Origin: Capra hircus
Lineage: Eukaryota; Chordata; Mammalia; Artiodactyla; Bovidae
Reading direction: 5' to 3'
DNA length: 64,000 nt
NCBI RefSeq assembly: GCF_001704415.2
Contig: NC_030821.1
Coordinates: 36,563,210-36,627,209 of the forward strand
Under the pieces are notes generated by a model. It was not told the origin of the DNA and made no database searches. It was given only the letters and a program-made list of their open reading frames with translations. Position 1 is the stretch's first letter, and each line of letters starts with the position of its first letter. The translations under genes and the position numbers were made by a program. This document shows positions 1 through 9,570 of this stretch, piece by piece.

Positions 1-264
1 CAATTCACATCTAATGGACAGCACACAGGTAAGCTGATTTTTTGCACTGCCTCTGAGCAATTAAGAGAACTGGGCAAGTTTCTACACCTTCTTGGAAGTC
101 ATTTTACTTATTTGTAAAGTGCAGGTGTGGACTGAGGTGACTCTAAGCTCATTCCATTACTAGCTGTCTCTTATATCCTGACATCATGAAAAATTTTGTT
201 TCTGATAGATTCATGGGTTGGTCAACCAAGAATTTTCCTGGGGTACTAATTGATAAGACATATG
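1..264. other. Unassigned sequence
   Basis: No repeat family, exon or RNA gene is recognised here. Base composition is ordinary mammalian intergenic sequence with no long open frame. Confidence 0.4.
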
Positions 265-1016
265 TGGCAGATTCAGAGTGTTAATGTAGCTCTTCAGGAA
301 CTACAGTTCCCAGAATTCCCTTGTGTACAGCTCTGGGCTGGGGTGAGCCACAAAAGATGTTTCACACAAGATTTGGAAGGTGGAAGGAATAGCAATATTC
401 AGTTTATGCTCAGGATGGTACGAAGTGTTGTTGCATCCCAGGCGAGTTGTTATCTATCTGCTGACACTTCTTTAAAAATATGTATTTTTTAAATTGGAGG
501 CTAATTGCTTTTGAATGTTGTGTTGGTTTCTGCTGTACAACACTGTGAATCAACCATAAGGATACACATGCCCCCTCTCTCTTGAACCTCCCTTCCACTT
601 CCACCGCTTCCCACCCTTCTGGCGCCACATCCAGTGCTGCAGCCAGACCACTCTCAGCTTCTCTGACTCCTGGGTCAGGGGGAGATTTAGCTGCATGAAA
701 ACAGGCACCAGCTTCTCTTTCAAATCATTCCCGTCGTCCATGTCGGAGGCTCAGTGGCAGTGCCACTCTGATGCAGTTTTGCAGCCGTTCTCCTGTGTCC
801 CAGCCCATTCCTGTAAGGATCTTTTTCAGCTTACTTGCCTCACTTCTCATCCTTCTTCTGTTCCCAAATGCATTGGCTGTTCCCCCTTGCTGCAGAAGCC
901 ATAGCTCAATAGATTCTTTAACTCACATTTGTTTAAGATTAAACCCCTTCTGTAAGTCTCTTATTATATAAATCTCCTAATGGCCCTGTTTCTCTGACCT
1001 AGCTCTGACTAACACA
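265..1016 (+). mobile_element. Possible old LTR-like dispersed repeat, split by an L1 end
   Basis: The left part carries a 'gaactacagttcccagaatt' type stretch, and the right end carries 'cctgtttctctgac...tctgactaac', both typical of old mammalian ERVL or MaLR-type LTRs. An L1 3' end at 478-605 separates the two. No internal retroviral region is seen. The assignment rests on memory of general LTR-end wording and is weak; these may be two unrelated relics. Confidence 0.25.
478..605 (-). mobile_element. L1 3'-end fragment (artiodactyl type)
   Basis: Read on the minus strand, this is the last part of an L1 3' UTR. The plus strand shows 'aattggaggctaattgc' followed by the 'gttggtttctgctgtacaac' block and a C-rich stretch, the same order as in better copies at 24066, 45904 and 51645. 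It is heavily 5'-truncated and non-coding. Confidence 0.6.
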
Positions 1017-1541
1017 AGTTGCAGAAACATCTCAGGGAAGGTAATTTGATCAAGAAAGGGGAATCTAGTGGAATTCTTAGAGAAATGTTTATCATTGGAA
1101 GGATTTTTTGTTCAGCCATTTGTGGGACTTTAGTGGGAGAACTGAGACAACAATCAGTATTGACTAAGTTGCCCTTGAAAAAAGAGGTGGGGGTCTAGTT
1201 CAGTTCAGGGCTTTTGTTTTTGAGAGGGAAAGCATATTAGGGAGCCAGGATGAAATTGACTAGAAGGCAACAGAGAATGAGGCTGTTATTAGTGGTGTTG
1301 CTACCATGTTTCCCCAAGCAGAGCTCACAATCACCTGTAAACACATATTAAAACCTATTTAAATTATTAGGCTACCTGATACAACACCATGCCTTAACGT
1401 GGCTTTGAAAACCATGGGCCATTTCTATTCCACCCATGCCCTAAGTTATGTGGTGCCACTTCAAAAATGGCACGTTCTGCAACCATCAACAAAAATGATT
1501 CCCTCTTTCACTTGGAGTGTTAAAATAAGTAATCAGTATCA

Positions 1542-1544
<3 letters not shown>
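1017..1544. other. Unassigned sequence
   Basis: No recognisable repeat, gene or RNA. This is moderately AT-rich single-copy-looking DNA that ends at the CTG-rich tail of a Bov-A2 element. Confidence 0.4.

Positions 1545-1576
<32 letters not shown>
1545..1576 (+). repeat. (CTG)n microsatellite, Bov-A2 tail
   Basis: About ten uninterrupted CTG units form the 3' tail of the Bov-A2 copy (AGC units on its sense strand). Such tails are often length-polymorphic. Confidence 0.95.
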
Positions 1577-1700
1577 AAGTCGCTTCAGTCGTGTTCGACT
1601 CTGTGCGACCCCATAGATGGCAGCCCACTAGGCTCCCCCGTCCCTGGGATTCTCCAGGCAAGAACACTGGAGTGGGTTGCCATTTCCCTCTCCAATGCAT

Positions 1701-1723
1701 GAAAGTGAAAAGTGAAAGTGAAG
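1701..1723 (+). promoter_or_regulatory. ISRE/IRF-like motif in Bov-A2 linker
   Basis: The linker between the two Bov-A units reads GAAAGTGAAAAGTGAAAG and continues GTGAAG. It contains the GAAANNGAAA core used by IRF/ISRE factors in more than one register. Bov-A2 elements have been reported as interferon-responsive enhancers in cattle. Activity of this copy is not shown by the sequence. Confidence 0.45.
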
Positions 1724-1835
1724 TCGTTTAGTTGTGTCTGACTCTTAGTGACCCCAGGGACTGCGGCCTACCAGGTTCTTCCATCCATGGGATTTTCCAG
1801 GCGAGAGTACTGGAGTGCGGTGCCAGGGCCTTCTG

Positions 1836-2290
1836 CAAATCAGTGTTAATACCCCATCCTAAATCAATTTCTGTCATTTCAAACAACTTATGTTTTTCTT
1901 TACTAGTTAGAGGCACAGTAGGCTATTTGGCACCTCACGTATAAGCAAACATTGCTTCTTGGTTTGAGTGACTGTCATAAGTTTCAAATTCCCAGAAAAT
2001 AATGTAGGAATTGTGAGATTCAGGCATCCCTGACTGCATGGTGCCATCTAATTCAATTTATTCTTTTTTTCTGTCACCGATAGAATATAAAAGAAGCTTC
2101 AAAAGCCTGTGGAGGAGGAAAACTCACAAATTTAATCTTAGTAACATATATTAAAAATGAACAGAAGGATGGTGAATCATGATAGAGATGTGAGCACTCA
2201 TTTTCTGTGTGATCGAAGGAGTGTTGACCCTCAGGGGTGTATGGCCATCAAAGACAGCCAGAGTCATCTCACAACACTTCACAAGCACCA
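1836..2290. other. Unassigned sequence
   Basis: Nothing recognised. No open frame of note and no known repeat words. Confidence 0.4.
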
Positions 2291-2483
2291 TGTGTGTGTG
2301 TGATCAGTCTTGTCTGACTCTTTGCAACCCCATGGACTGTAGCCTGCCAGATGCCTTTGCCCATGGAATTTTCCAGGCAAGAATACTTGAGTGGGTTGCC
2401 ATTTCCTACCTTCCTGACCCAAGGATCGAACTTGTGTCTCTTGAATCTCCTGCATTGGCAGACAGATTCTTTACCACTGCACA
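2291..2483 (-). mobile_element. Bov-tA SINE
   Basis: Reverse orientation: a short (TG)n, then the Bov-A unit ('gactctttgcaaccccatgg', 'ttttccaggcaagaatac', 'gggttgccatttcc'), then the tRNA-like head ('gaatctcctgcattggcag', 'ttctttaccactg'). The outermost tRNA end is missing. Divergence is moderate. Confidence 0.85.
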
Positions 2484-3131
2484 AATGCTATGCACAGGCA
2501 GAAGTAGTGTTGTCTGCAAAAGCTGAAGTGGGCCCTCTTCTTTCTTTCTCAGTTTTTCTAGAGTTTTCCTTTGTTAATAGGCTGAATCAAACCTTCTAAG
2601 TATCTCCCTCAGCCCATTCATCAAATGTGGGAAAAAACATAAAAGGAACAGAAAAGCAAAGCGTAGTATGTTGTCGTCCACTAAGTGTACTGTTTAATAA
2701 ACATTCTTATTTTCCATGCATCGTATTTGCATCTGATGTCTCCTGTGGTAAATTTTTATGTCAACTTGGCTAGGCTGTAGTGCCTGGTTGTTTTCCAAAT
2801 ATCAATGAAGATTGCTCTAAAGGTGTTTTTTTAAAAGATGTGATTCACATTTAAATCTGTCGAATTTAAGGAAAGCAAACGGTACTGGTGATGTGGATGG
2901 GCCTCATCCAATCAGTTGAAGGTTGTAAGATCAAACATTGAGTTCCTGTGGAGGAAGGAATTCTGCCTCCAGGCTGCCTTTGGACTCAAGGCTGCAACAT
3001 CAGCTCTTGTCAGAGTTTTCAGCCTGTCAGCCTGTTCCACAGCTTTTGGACTTAGCCCCTGCGTCTTGTAAGCCAGTTCCTTAAAATAAGTCTCCTTGTC
3101 TCTCTTTCTCTCTGCCTCTCCCTCTTTTTCT

Positions 3132-3358
3132 ATGTGTGTGTATGTGTGTGCATTCCAAGTCACTTCAGTGATATCCAACACTGTGTGACCCTGTGGACTG
3201 TAGCACGCCAGGTTCCTCTGTCCATGGAATTCTCCAGGTAAGAATACTGGAGTGGGTTGCCATGCCTTCCTCCAAGGGATCTTCTGGACCCAGGGATCAA
3301 ACCCAAGTCTCCAACACTGCAGGCAGTTTCTTTACCAGCTGAGCTACCAGGGAAGCCC
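3132..3358 (-). mobile_element. Bov-tA SINE
   Basis: Complete reverse-orientation copy running from a TG-rich tail to 'gagctaccagggaagccc', the reverse of the usual gggcttccctggtagctc head. It is inserted in the MLT2-like LTR. It lies 5' end towards the TG/TA microsatellite, in tandem orientation with the copy at 3463. Confidence 0.9.
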
Positions 3359-3360
3359 TT

Positions 3361-3462
3361 TTTTATGTGTGTGTGTGTGCATATATATATATGTGTGTGT
3401 GTGTGTGTGTATATATGTGTGTGTGTGTGTATACACATTTATGTGTGTATGTGTGTGTGTGT
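3361..3462 (+). repeat. (TG)n/(TA)n compound microsatellite
   Basis: Alternating TG and TA runs between two Bov-tA copies. They probably grew from the TG-rich reverse tail of the right-hand SINE. All purine-pyrimidine alternating, so prone to Z-DNA and length change. Confidence 0.9.
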
Positions 3463-3674
3463 TTGCCAAGTCACTTCAGTTGTGTGCAACTCTCTGCAAC
3501 CACAAGGGCTGTAGCCCACCAGGCTCCTCTGTCCATGGGGGATTCTCCAGGCAAGAATACTGGAGTGGGTTGCCATGCCCTCCTCCAGGGGGTCTTCCCA
3601 ACCCAGGGACTGAACCTGTGTCTCAGGTCTCCTGCATTGGCAGGTGAGTTTTTACCACTGTGCCTGGGAAGCCC
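3463..3674 (-). mobile_element. Bov-tA SINE
   Basis: Reverse-orientation copy from 'gccaagtcacttcagttgtg' to 'gtgcctgggaagccc'. It is the second of two same-direction insertions in the LTR, so the array may come from two insertions or a local duplication. The two copies differ at many positions. Confidence 0.88.
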
Positions 3675-3827
3675 TTATGTGTGTGCATCCATCTGTATAT
3701 CTGTATACCTACCTAGTTATCTATCTGGATATGTACATCCTGTTTCTCTGGAGAACCCTGACTAATATCACACATTTTAAACAACTTTATTAGAAAGATA
3801 AATAAGAACATGAGTTTTTGTATCAAA

Positions 3828-3960
3828 AACTTCTAGGGATTTGAATTCTAGCTTTGCAACTTATTAACCTTCTAACCTTTGAGAAATTTTTTTAAAGCCT
3901 CTGTAATCTTCATTTTTTAACAGCTGTAAAAATAGGAATTATAAAATAATAACATATCAG
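3828..3960 (+). mobile_element. MIR SINE fragment
   Basis: The order 'tgaattctagctttgcaac', 'ttattaacc', 'gcctctgtaatcttcat', 'gtaaaaataggaatta' follows the MIR consensus (tRNA-related core, then the 'cctcatctgtaaaatgggg' part). Very diverged, as expected for a mammal-wide relic. Confidence 0.5.
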
Positions 3961-4469
3961 ACTCTGTGTGCCCGACACTGTTAAATGCCTCACACACATT
4001 ACTTGATATTCACAGCTGTCTGAAGCAGGGAAGTGATGTGGACACATTTGCATCTCATCAAGTTTCTCTCTACAGGTCCGAGGCTCTGTGGTGGGAGAAA
4101 CAAATCCCCCACGTGTCCATGTACTCTTCATTCTACCAGTTTGGGGCTTTGGTAGTTTCTCCTGATTGGACTCAGGTCCAAACTTTAACATTTATTAAAA
4201 GATTTACCCAAGCTTATTAAACAGATGTCACCATCATCAATACAAAAATGGCAAATAAAGCTCATTTACTTTCCTGTGAAGCTGACAGATTGTAGAATCC
4301 CCTCATATTATCCAGTGGATAGGCTCTGGCTACATCTGGGGTTGAAGATGCTTCAGGCTGTTTTCTCTGTAGGATCAATGAGATTTTTTTGACAATACAT
4401 GCTGATGAATCCAAAATGTGGCCAATAACCCTTTGTAGTTTCTCTCAATGCAAACATAAGAAACAAATA
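3961..4469. other. Unassigned sequence
   Basis: The first hundred bases may be a diverged L2 or MIR flank ('gtgtgcccgacactgttaaatg'-like wording). The rest is unrecognised. No exon or RNA gene seen. Confidence 0.35.
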
Positions 4470-4816
4470 CCATACATTAACACATACATGTGGAATCAGG
4501 AAGAATGGTACAGATGAACCTATTAGCTGGGCAGGAGCAGAGATGCAGACACAGGGAGTGGATGTGTGGCCATGGTAGGGAGGCAATGAACTGGGAGATG
4601 AGGACTGATGTCTGTGCACTGCCATATGCAAAATGACTAGCTAGTGGGAAGCTGCTGTATAGCACGGGGAGCTCAGCTCCGTGCTCTCTGATGACCTAGA
4701 GGGGTGGGATGGGGAGTGGCAGGGAGCTCAAGAGGGAGCAGATATATGGGCTTATATAGCTAATTCACTTCATTGTACAACACTGTAAAGCAGCTATACC
4801 CCAATTAAAAAATATT
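4470..4816 (+). mobile_element. L1 3' UTR, artiodactyl type
   Basis: Contains the ordered L1 3' UTR blocks 'atggtacagatgaacc', 'gtgggaagctgctgtatag', 'ctagaggggtgggatgggg' and 'gtaaagcagctatacccc', then an A-rich end. It is 5'-truncated and non-coding. A Bov-A2 sits directly in its tail. Confidence 0.8.
4701..4724 (+). other. G-quadruplex-capable motif in L1 3' UTR
   Basis: Four G-runs of three or more (GGGG-T-GGG-AT-GGGG-7 nt-GGG) fit the common G4 pattern with loops of 1, 2 and 7 bases. G-rich tracts in L1 3' UTRs are a known feature. Folding here is untested. Confidence 0.5.
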
Positions 4817-4827
4817 TTAGATGACTG

Positions 4828-5096
4828 GTGCTGCTGCTACTGCTGCTAAGTTGCTTCAATCATGTCCGACTCTGTGCGACCCCAGAGATGGCAGCCCACC
4901 AGGCTCCTCTGTCCCTGGGATTCTCCAGGCAAGAACACTGGAGTGGGTTGCCATTTCCTCCTTCAATGCATGAAAGTGAAAAGTGAAGGTGAAGTCGCTC
5001 AGTTGTGTCCGACTCTTAGCGACTCCATCGACTGCAGCCTTCCAGGCTCCTCTGTCCATGGGATTTTCCAGGCAAGAGTACTGGAGTGGGGTGCCA
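4828..5096 (-). mobile_element. Bov-A2 SINE with target-site duplication
   Basis: Complete reverse-orientation dimer, tail (CTG)n first. It is flanked by the perfect 11-base duplication ttagatgactg at 4817-4827 and 5097-5107, which fixes both ends. It landed at the tail of the L1 at 4470. Confidence 0.95.
4972..4994 (+). promoter_or_regulatory. ISRE/IRF-like motif in Bov-A2 linker
   Basis: Reads GAAAGTGAAAAGTGAAGG and continues TGAAG. The GAAANNGAAA core is intact in the first register; the later register has an A-to-G change. Same reasoning as for the motif at 1701. Confidence 0.4.
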
Positions 5097-5107
5097 TTAG
5101 ATGACTG

Positions 5108-5568
5108 AGCCAATTTCTTTTCACTGTGTTAGTACCCATTTCTCTTATTCGCAGGGCACTGAAAATTGGTGAATCATTTGCCTCCTTTATGTCCAAAAGT
5201 TTGTGCTTTCTGTGAATATTCCAAGATCCTAAAGGACCTCAAGAGAAATTTTAAAGGGATAGTGTTAAGTGAGAAGTAAACATTGTGTCTTCATATAAGT
5301 GCACTGATCTTCTTTTTTTTTTTTTCTGTTAAATCTACTATCTTCACTTCTACTATTCTTCACTTCTATTTTAAATTTTTATGCATAGAGCTGGGTGATA
5401 TACCAGAGTTATTGTTTAGCTTTTATTCTTATGTAATATTTTCACTTCCTAGACATCCCTTCTAATCTCCAAATTGCCTTAAAACCAAAACCAAATTGCC
5501 TAAAACCCAAGTCTTGAATAATAGCTGTCCTCCAAGTTCTCTCTGTATTTTTGGTGTTAGGTTAAATG
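5108..5568. other. Unassigned AT-rich sequence
   Basis: Holds a T-run near 5311-5323 and otherwise unrecognised AT-rich sequence. No gene or classified repeat seen. Confidence 0.4.
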
Positions 5569-5579
5569 CATTATATGCA

Positions 5580-5622
<43 letters not shown>

Positions 5623-5820
5623 GTCATTCAGTTGTGTCTGACTCTTTACAACCCCATGGACTGTAGCTTGCCAGGCTCCATTGTCCATGGGATTCTCCAA
5701 GCAAGAATACTGGTGTGGGTTGCCATTTCCTTCTCCAAGGGATCTTCCCCACCCAGGGATCAAACCCAGGTCTCCTGCATTGCAGGCAGATTCTTTACTG
5801 CCTGAGCCACTGGAGAAGCC
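5580..5820 (-). mobile_element. Bov-tA SINE with (TG)n tail and target-site duplication
   Basis: Complete reverse copy from the (TG)n tail to 'gagccactggagaagcc'. The perfect 11-base duplication cattatatgca flanks it at 5569-5579 and 5821-5831. Confidence 0.95.
5582..5620 (+). repeat. (TG)n microsatellite, SINE tail
   Basis: About nineteen TG units, uninterrupted, forming the reverse 3' tail of the Bov-tA copy. Likely polymorphic in length. Confidence 0.97.
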
Positions 5821-5831
5821 CATTATATGCA

Positions 5832-6445
5832 TTATCTCAATCAATTCCAAAATTTTTTCTGTTGGGACTCTTAACTCATATTGGAGCTCATTTAAATTCG
5901 TGCTTAAGAATGCCACTCAGTTCCCCCAGGTCAGGCTGCTATGGAGTGGTGGAGCTGGGTGCTACTAGAGTTGCCTTGCCTGTGAGCTGGAGACCCAGCG
6001 GGGCCCTGAAGTTTGCATCCCCTCCGGCAGTCCCGCATCAGTGCCTGCTCAGGAGGAAGGATGAAAGCCCAGCTCCCTTACCTCGGGTTGGGAATGATTC
6101 TGAAGCTTAACTTCCACCCCAGAGCTCCTCTTTGTGTTTGTTTTTTCCTTTTTCCTGAGTTTCACCACTATGCTTGGCTTCCAGCGCTTCCCTGTTTTAC
6201 ATCTTTTGATCTCTTATGAGTCTTTCCTGTGACTCCATCCTTAAATGACCACTTGTATGAGAATCCTTCCTTAGGGTCTGATACTGGGTACCCTGGACCT
6301 ATGGTACCAACCCAGGGTTGTTGATATCAAAACTTCTTTTCTTCTGTATCCAACTTGAGCCTCAGCCTAAAAAGTGCCAGTTATTCTTCTATATAAGAGA
6401 AAATTCTGATTATGAGCAAGGATAATTACATACACAGTGTGTACA
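5832..6445. other. Unassigned sequence, locally GC-richer
   Basis: The part around 5930-6110 is GC-richer than its flanks, but shows no recognised coding similarity or repeat. The open frames here are short and run into the neighbouring SINE. Confidence 0.35.
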
Positions 6446-8110
6446 CATTCATTCACTTGCCAAATATTTATTAAGTTCTTACTGCACACGGGTCTGGTCT
6501 AGGTACTGAGGATACTATGTCAAACAGAACAGCAGGTAGGTCTCATGAATTTACCTTGTAATAGTAACTTATATGCAGAGTACATCATGAGAAACACTGG
6601 GCTGGATGAAGCACAAGCTGGAATCAAGATTGCTGGGAGAAATATCAATAATCTCAGATATGCAGATGACACCACCCTTATGGCAGAAAGTGAAGAGGAA
6701 TGAACTAAAGAGCCTCTTGATGAAGGTGAAAGAGGAGAGTGAAAAAATTGGCTTAAAACTCAACATTCAAAAAACTAAGATCATGGCATCTGGTCCCATC
6801 ACTTCATGGCAAATAGATTGGGAAACAATGGAAACAGTGACAGACTTTATTTTCTTGGCTCCAGATGGTGACTACAGCCATGAAATTAAAAGACGCTTGC
6901 TCCTTGGAAAAAAACTATGACAAACCTAAACAGCATATTGAAAGACAGAGGCATCACTTTGCCGACAAAGGTCCACGTAGTCAAAGCTATAATTTTTCCA
7001 GTAGTCATGTATGAATGTGAGAATTGGGTGTAAAGAAGGCTGAGCACTGAAGAACTGATGCTTTCAAATTGTGATGCTGGAGAAGACTCCTGAGAGTCCC
7101 TTGGACTGCAAGGAGATCAGTAAATCTTAAAAGAAATCAACTCTGAATATTCATTGGAAGGACTGATGCTAAAGCTGAAGCTCCAATACTTTGGCCACCT
7201 GATGCAAAGAGCTGACTCATTGGAAAAGACCATGTTGCTGGGAAAGATTGAAGGCAGGAGGGGAAAGGGAGGACAGAGGATGAGATGGTTGAATGGCATT
7301 ACTAACTCAATGGGCATGGGTTTGAGCAAACTCCGGGAGACAGTCAAGGACAGGGAAGCCTTGCATGCTGCAGTCCAGTTCAAAGAGTCAGACACAACTT
7401 ATTGACTGAACAACAATAATTATCAATAATGATAAGTGATATGAAGCAAAGAAAACAAAGGGACGGACTGATTTCAATAGGGTGATCAGGGAAGGAGCGT
7501 TGAAGTGAGATGGTGATGTCCTCAATGAGAGCTGAGTAAAAAGAAGTTGCTGGTGGCGTGACATTCTGACATCCTGCAGAGGAAGAAGCCAATCCCCCTC
7601 CTAAGTGGAAGCTAGATTTGGAGAGTTGGAAGAACACAGAGAAGGCCAGAGTGGCTAGAGTATAAAGAGGGAGGGAAAGAGAGAAAGGTAAGAGAATAAA
7701 GAAGAGCTAGAGGCCAGATGGTAGAAAGCATGTAAGCCGTGGGACAGCATCTAGGTTCTATTCTCTGTCACCCCTGGAGGTTTGTATTTTAAAGAGATCA
7801 CTCCAGCTGCACAGCTGAGAGTTGAGGATAGAAGGGCAAGAATCGACACAATGACCATTTAGCACGTGATGGCTATACTTCCCAAGGAATATAATCGTCA
7901 ATCTGGTTAAGATGGTCCCTGTGGATATGGAGAGACATGAACAGATTTGGCTTTTGAGATCCAGCTGCTAAGACATGGAGATGGATTGGATGTGATGAGT
8001 GAGGGCATTAGAAGTATAGGATAACTTCATCCATTTAGGGGGTGAGTGATTGAGTGGATGTGTGGTCATTTAATAAGAGGGGGGAGCTGGGGCTTTGGGG
8101 ACAGGATAAA
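6446..8110 (-). mobile_element. L2 LINE 3' region, split by a BovB insertion
   Basis: On the plus strand the reverse of the L2 3' end appears ('attcattcacttgccaaat', 'ctaggtactgaggatac'). It stops at 6567 and resumes after the BovB with 'gataagtgatatgaag', 'gggtgatcagggaagg', 'gagatcactccagctgc' and 'gatggattggatgtgatg', in the order expected of L2. Non-coding and highly diverged. The BovB insertion is younger. Confidence 0.75.
6568..7410 (+). mobile_element. BovB (RTE) LINE, 5'-truncated
   Basis: It starts inside the reverse transcriptase domain at a YAEYIMRNTG-like stretch and still shows a YADD-containing RYADDTTLM block. It then runs through the C-terminal region to the 3' tail 'gagtcagacacaac...gactgaa'. 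A frameshift just after MAESEEE and later changes break the frame, so it cannot encode a working enzyme. Confidence 0.93.
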
Positions 8111-8898
8111 TCACATTCATACAATGTAGAAATCTAGTACTTATTGAATCCTTTAGTTTTGTAAAATGTGAAATTTATCTTGGTTCCCATGGCCTTTAAT
8201 GAAGAAATTTATGTTGGTTAATGGCAGCCGTTGCCTTTGGTAGTGAATGTGTTGCTTCTGTAATGAATAGGGTCCTTTCAAGAAGTTCAGTTGTATTCTA
8301 CTACGGAGGTGCTCTCTCTGGGAAAGTCCTCCCAGCGGTTGTGAATTCTATTCCCAATCACACATGGTCCCATTCTTTGCCCTGCAAAGAAATGGCAACA
8401 CCCATTGAAGTCAGCCATAGGAATTTGGCTTTCACGGCCGTGAATTGTGCAGTTCCATGAATCCTGAAGATAAGAGTCGGAAAAAAAAAAAAAAAAAAAG
8501 AGCGAATTGAGCAGAAGTGCCTGGCTCTTGCTTCAAGGGTGAGCTTGTGTCAACATTTCTTAAGCATGATTCTTACTCTTAAACCTTGGAGAATGGCTTT
8601 TGTAATGAGAAAAGAATTCCCCTGTCCCCTCCCTCAATGTCAATGTTTATGCTTCAGTCATTTGGCTTGTAAGAAACATCTGCTTTTCTTTAAAGGGAAA
8701 GACTTTATTTTAATTGTCAGTATCTGAGAGGAGATTTCACTTCTTATAGGACTTGATATCAGCCCGTAACAGGCTTCGCAAGGTAGAATCACACTGTCTG
8801 AGTTGATGAAGTTTGACTTTTAGGCTTTTGGTGATGGAGTCCCCCTGGGTGAGGAGGTTAGTAGTCTGTAATCCCATTTCCTCAGAGTATGATTCTCA
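8111..8898. other. Unassigned sequence with an internal poly(A) run
   Basis: Nineteen A residues lie at 8481-8499, preceded by about 300 bases of unrecognised sequence. A poly(A) run could mark the end of a processed pseudogene or other retrocopy on the plus strand. I recognise no parent gene, no upstream polyadenylation signal and no target-site duplication. Confidence 0.35.
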
Positions 8899-8907
8899 CT
8901 TGGAAGT

Positions 8908-9105
8908 GAAGTCGCTCAGTCGTGTCCAACTCTTTGTGACCCCATGGACTGTAGCCTACCAGGCTCCTCCCTCCATGGGATTCTCCAGGCAAGAACTGGA
9001 GTGGGTTACCATTTCCTTCTCCAGGGGATCTTCCCGACCCAGGGATCGAACCCGTGTCTCCAGCATTCCAGGCAGATGCTTTAACCTCTGAGCCACCAGG
9101 GAAGT
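8908..9105 (-). mobile_element. Bov-tA SINE with target-site duplication
   Basis: Reverse copy close to consensus, running from 'gaagtcgctcagtcgtg' to 'gagccaccagggaagt'. The 9-base duplication cttggaagt flanks it at 8899-8907 and 9106-9114. Low divergence suggests a fairly recent insertion. Confidence 0.95.
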
Positions 9106-9293
9106 CTTGGAAGTCTTCCATTGAAAAAAACATTTCTATAATTCTTCAGCTTTTCCAGTGTAAAGATGTGTGTGTGTGTGTTGAAGCTAGATTGAGAAAG
9201 CTTGTTTTTCATTTGTTCAGAGAAAGCTTTTGATTTCAAACAAGGGTCACCTGATTAGCGCACGGTGGTCTATGCTGTAATGTCAGCACCAGG

Positions 9294-9308
9294 CCAGCAG
9301 ATGGCAGT
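9294..9308 (+). promoter_or_regulatory. CTCF-like motif
   Basis: CCAGCAGATGGCAGT matches the CCASYAGRKGGCRSY core at all fifteen positions. It lies in sequence that I do not recognise as a repeat, unlike most motif-like matches carried by SINEs. Binding is an inference from the core motif only. Confidence 0.5.
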
Positions 9309-9515
9309 CACACCACACTGCGCTTTGGCATTAGGCGCAGCATTAGAAGCCAGGAGTTTGCCCAGTTCACAGAGGGAGGGTCTGATACACTCTGCGCCTT
9401 GGGAGGAGGCGGAATGTACATGGAGACTATTTCCAGGGAATCCACTACATAAGTCTATAAATTTGGCCTTGACGCTGAGGATATACTTAGTTGGAAAAGG
9501 AAATAAAACTGAGTT

Positions 9516-9518
<3 letters not shown>

Positions 9519-9568
<50 letters not shown>
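9519..9568 (+). repeat. (AC)n microsatellite
   Basis: About 25 uninterrupted AC units, followed by 'cccttcttaaataaa'. It is not next to a recognised SINE. Long and pure enough to be polymorphic. Confidence 0.98.

Positions 9569-9570
<2 letters not shown>

Larger units (their letters stand above)
1545..1835 (-). mobile_element. Bov-A2 SINE
   Basis: This is a dimer of two Bov-A units in reverse orientation. The (CTG)n tail comes first, then 'aagtcgcttcagtcgtg', the first unit ending 'gggttgccatttccctctcc', a GAAAGTGAAA linker, and a second unit ending in 'ggtgcc'. Bov-A2 is a non-autonomous ruminant SINE that shares its 3' tail with the BovB LINE. The copy is complete in layout. I did not find a clear target-site duplication. 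Confidence 0.9.
2744..3772 (+). mobile_element. ERVL-type solo LTR (MLT2-like), interrupted by two Bov-tA SINEs
   Basis: The left part has 'tatgtcaacttggctagg', 'gtgattcacatttaaatc' and 'gggcctcatccaatcagttg'. After the insertion of 3132-3674, the LTR end resumes with 'tgtttctctggagaaccctg' and 'actaatatcaca'. This order matches the old mammalian MLT2 LTR group as I remember it. It is non-coding, with no internal proviral sequence, and is an ancient relic. Confidence 0.55.

Noticed and set aside
1545..1576. CTG repeat considered as a disease-type trinucleotide expansion
   Set aside because: It is the ordinary Bov-A2 tail; similar tails occur at 4828, 10474, 20965 and 58966.
2209..2526. Open frame of about 105 codons
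   Set aside because: It is a translation through a Bov-tA SINE; similar GSHRVGHD or DRGAWxAxVHGV readings recur at every SINE in the window.
3132..3674. Regularly spaced repeats considered as a CRISPR-like array
   Set aside because: Only two units, both clear Bov-tA SINEs; the organism is a mammal.
3252..3765. Overlapping frames rich in Cys, Val and Tyr
   Set aside because: They translate the TG/TA microsatellite between two SINEs.
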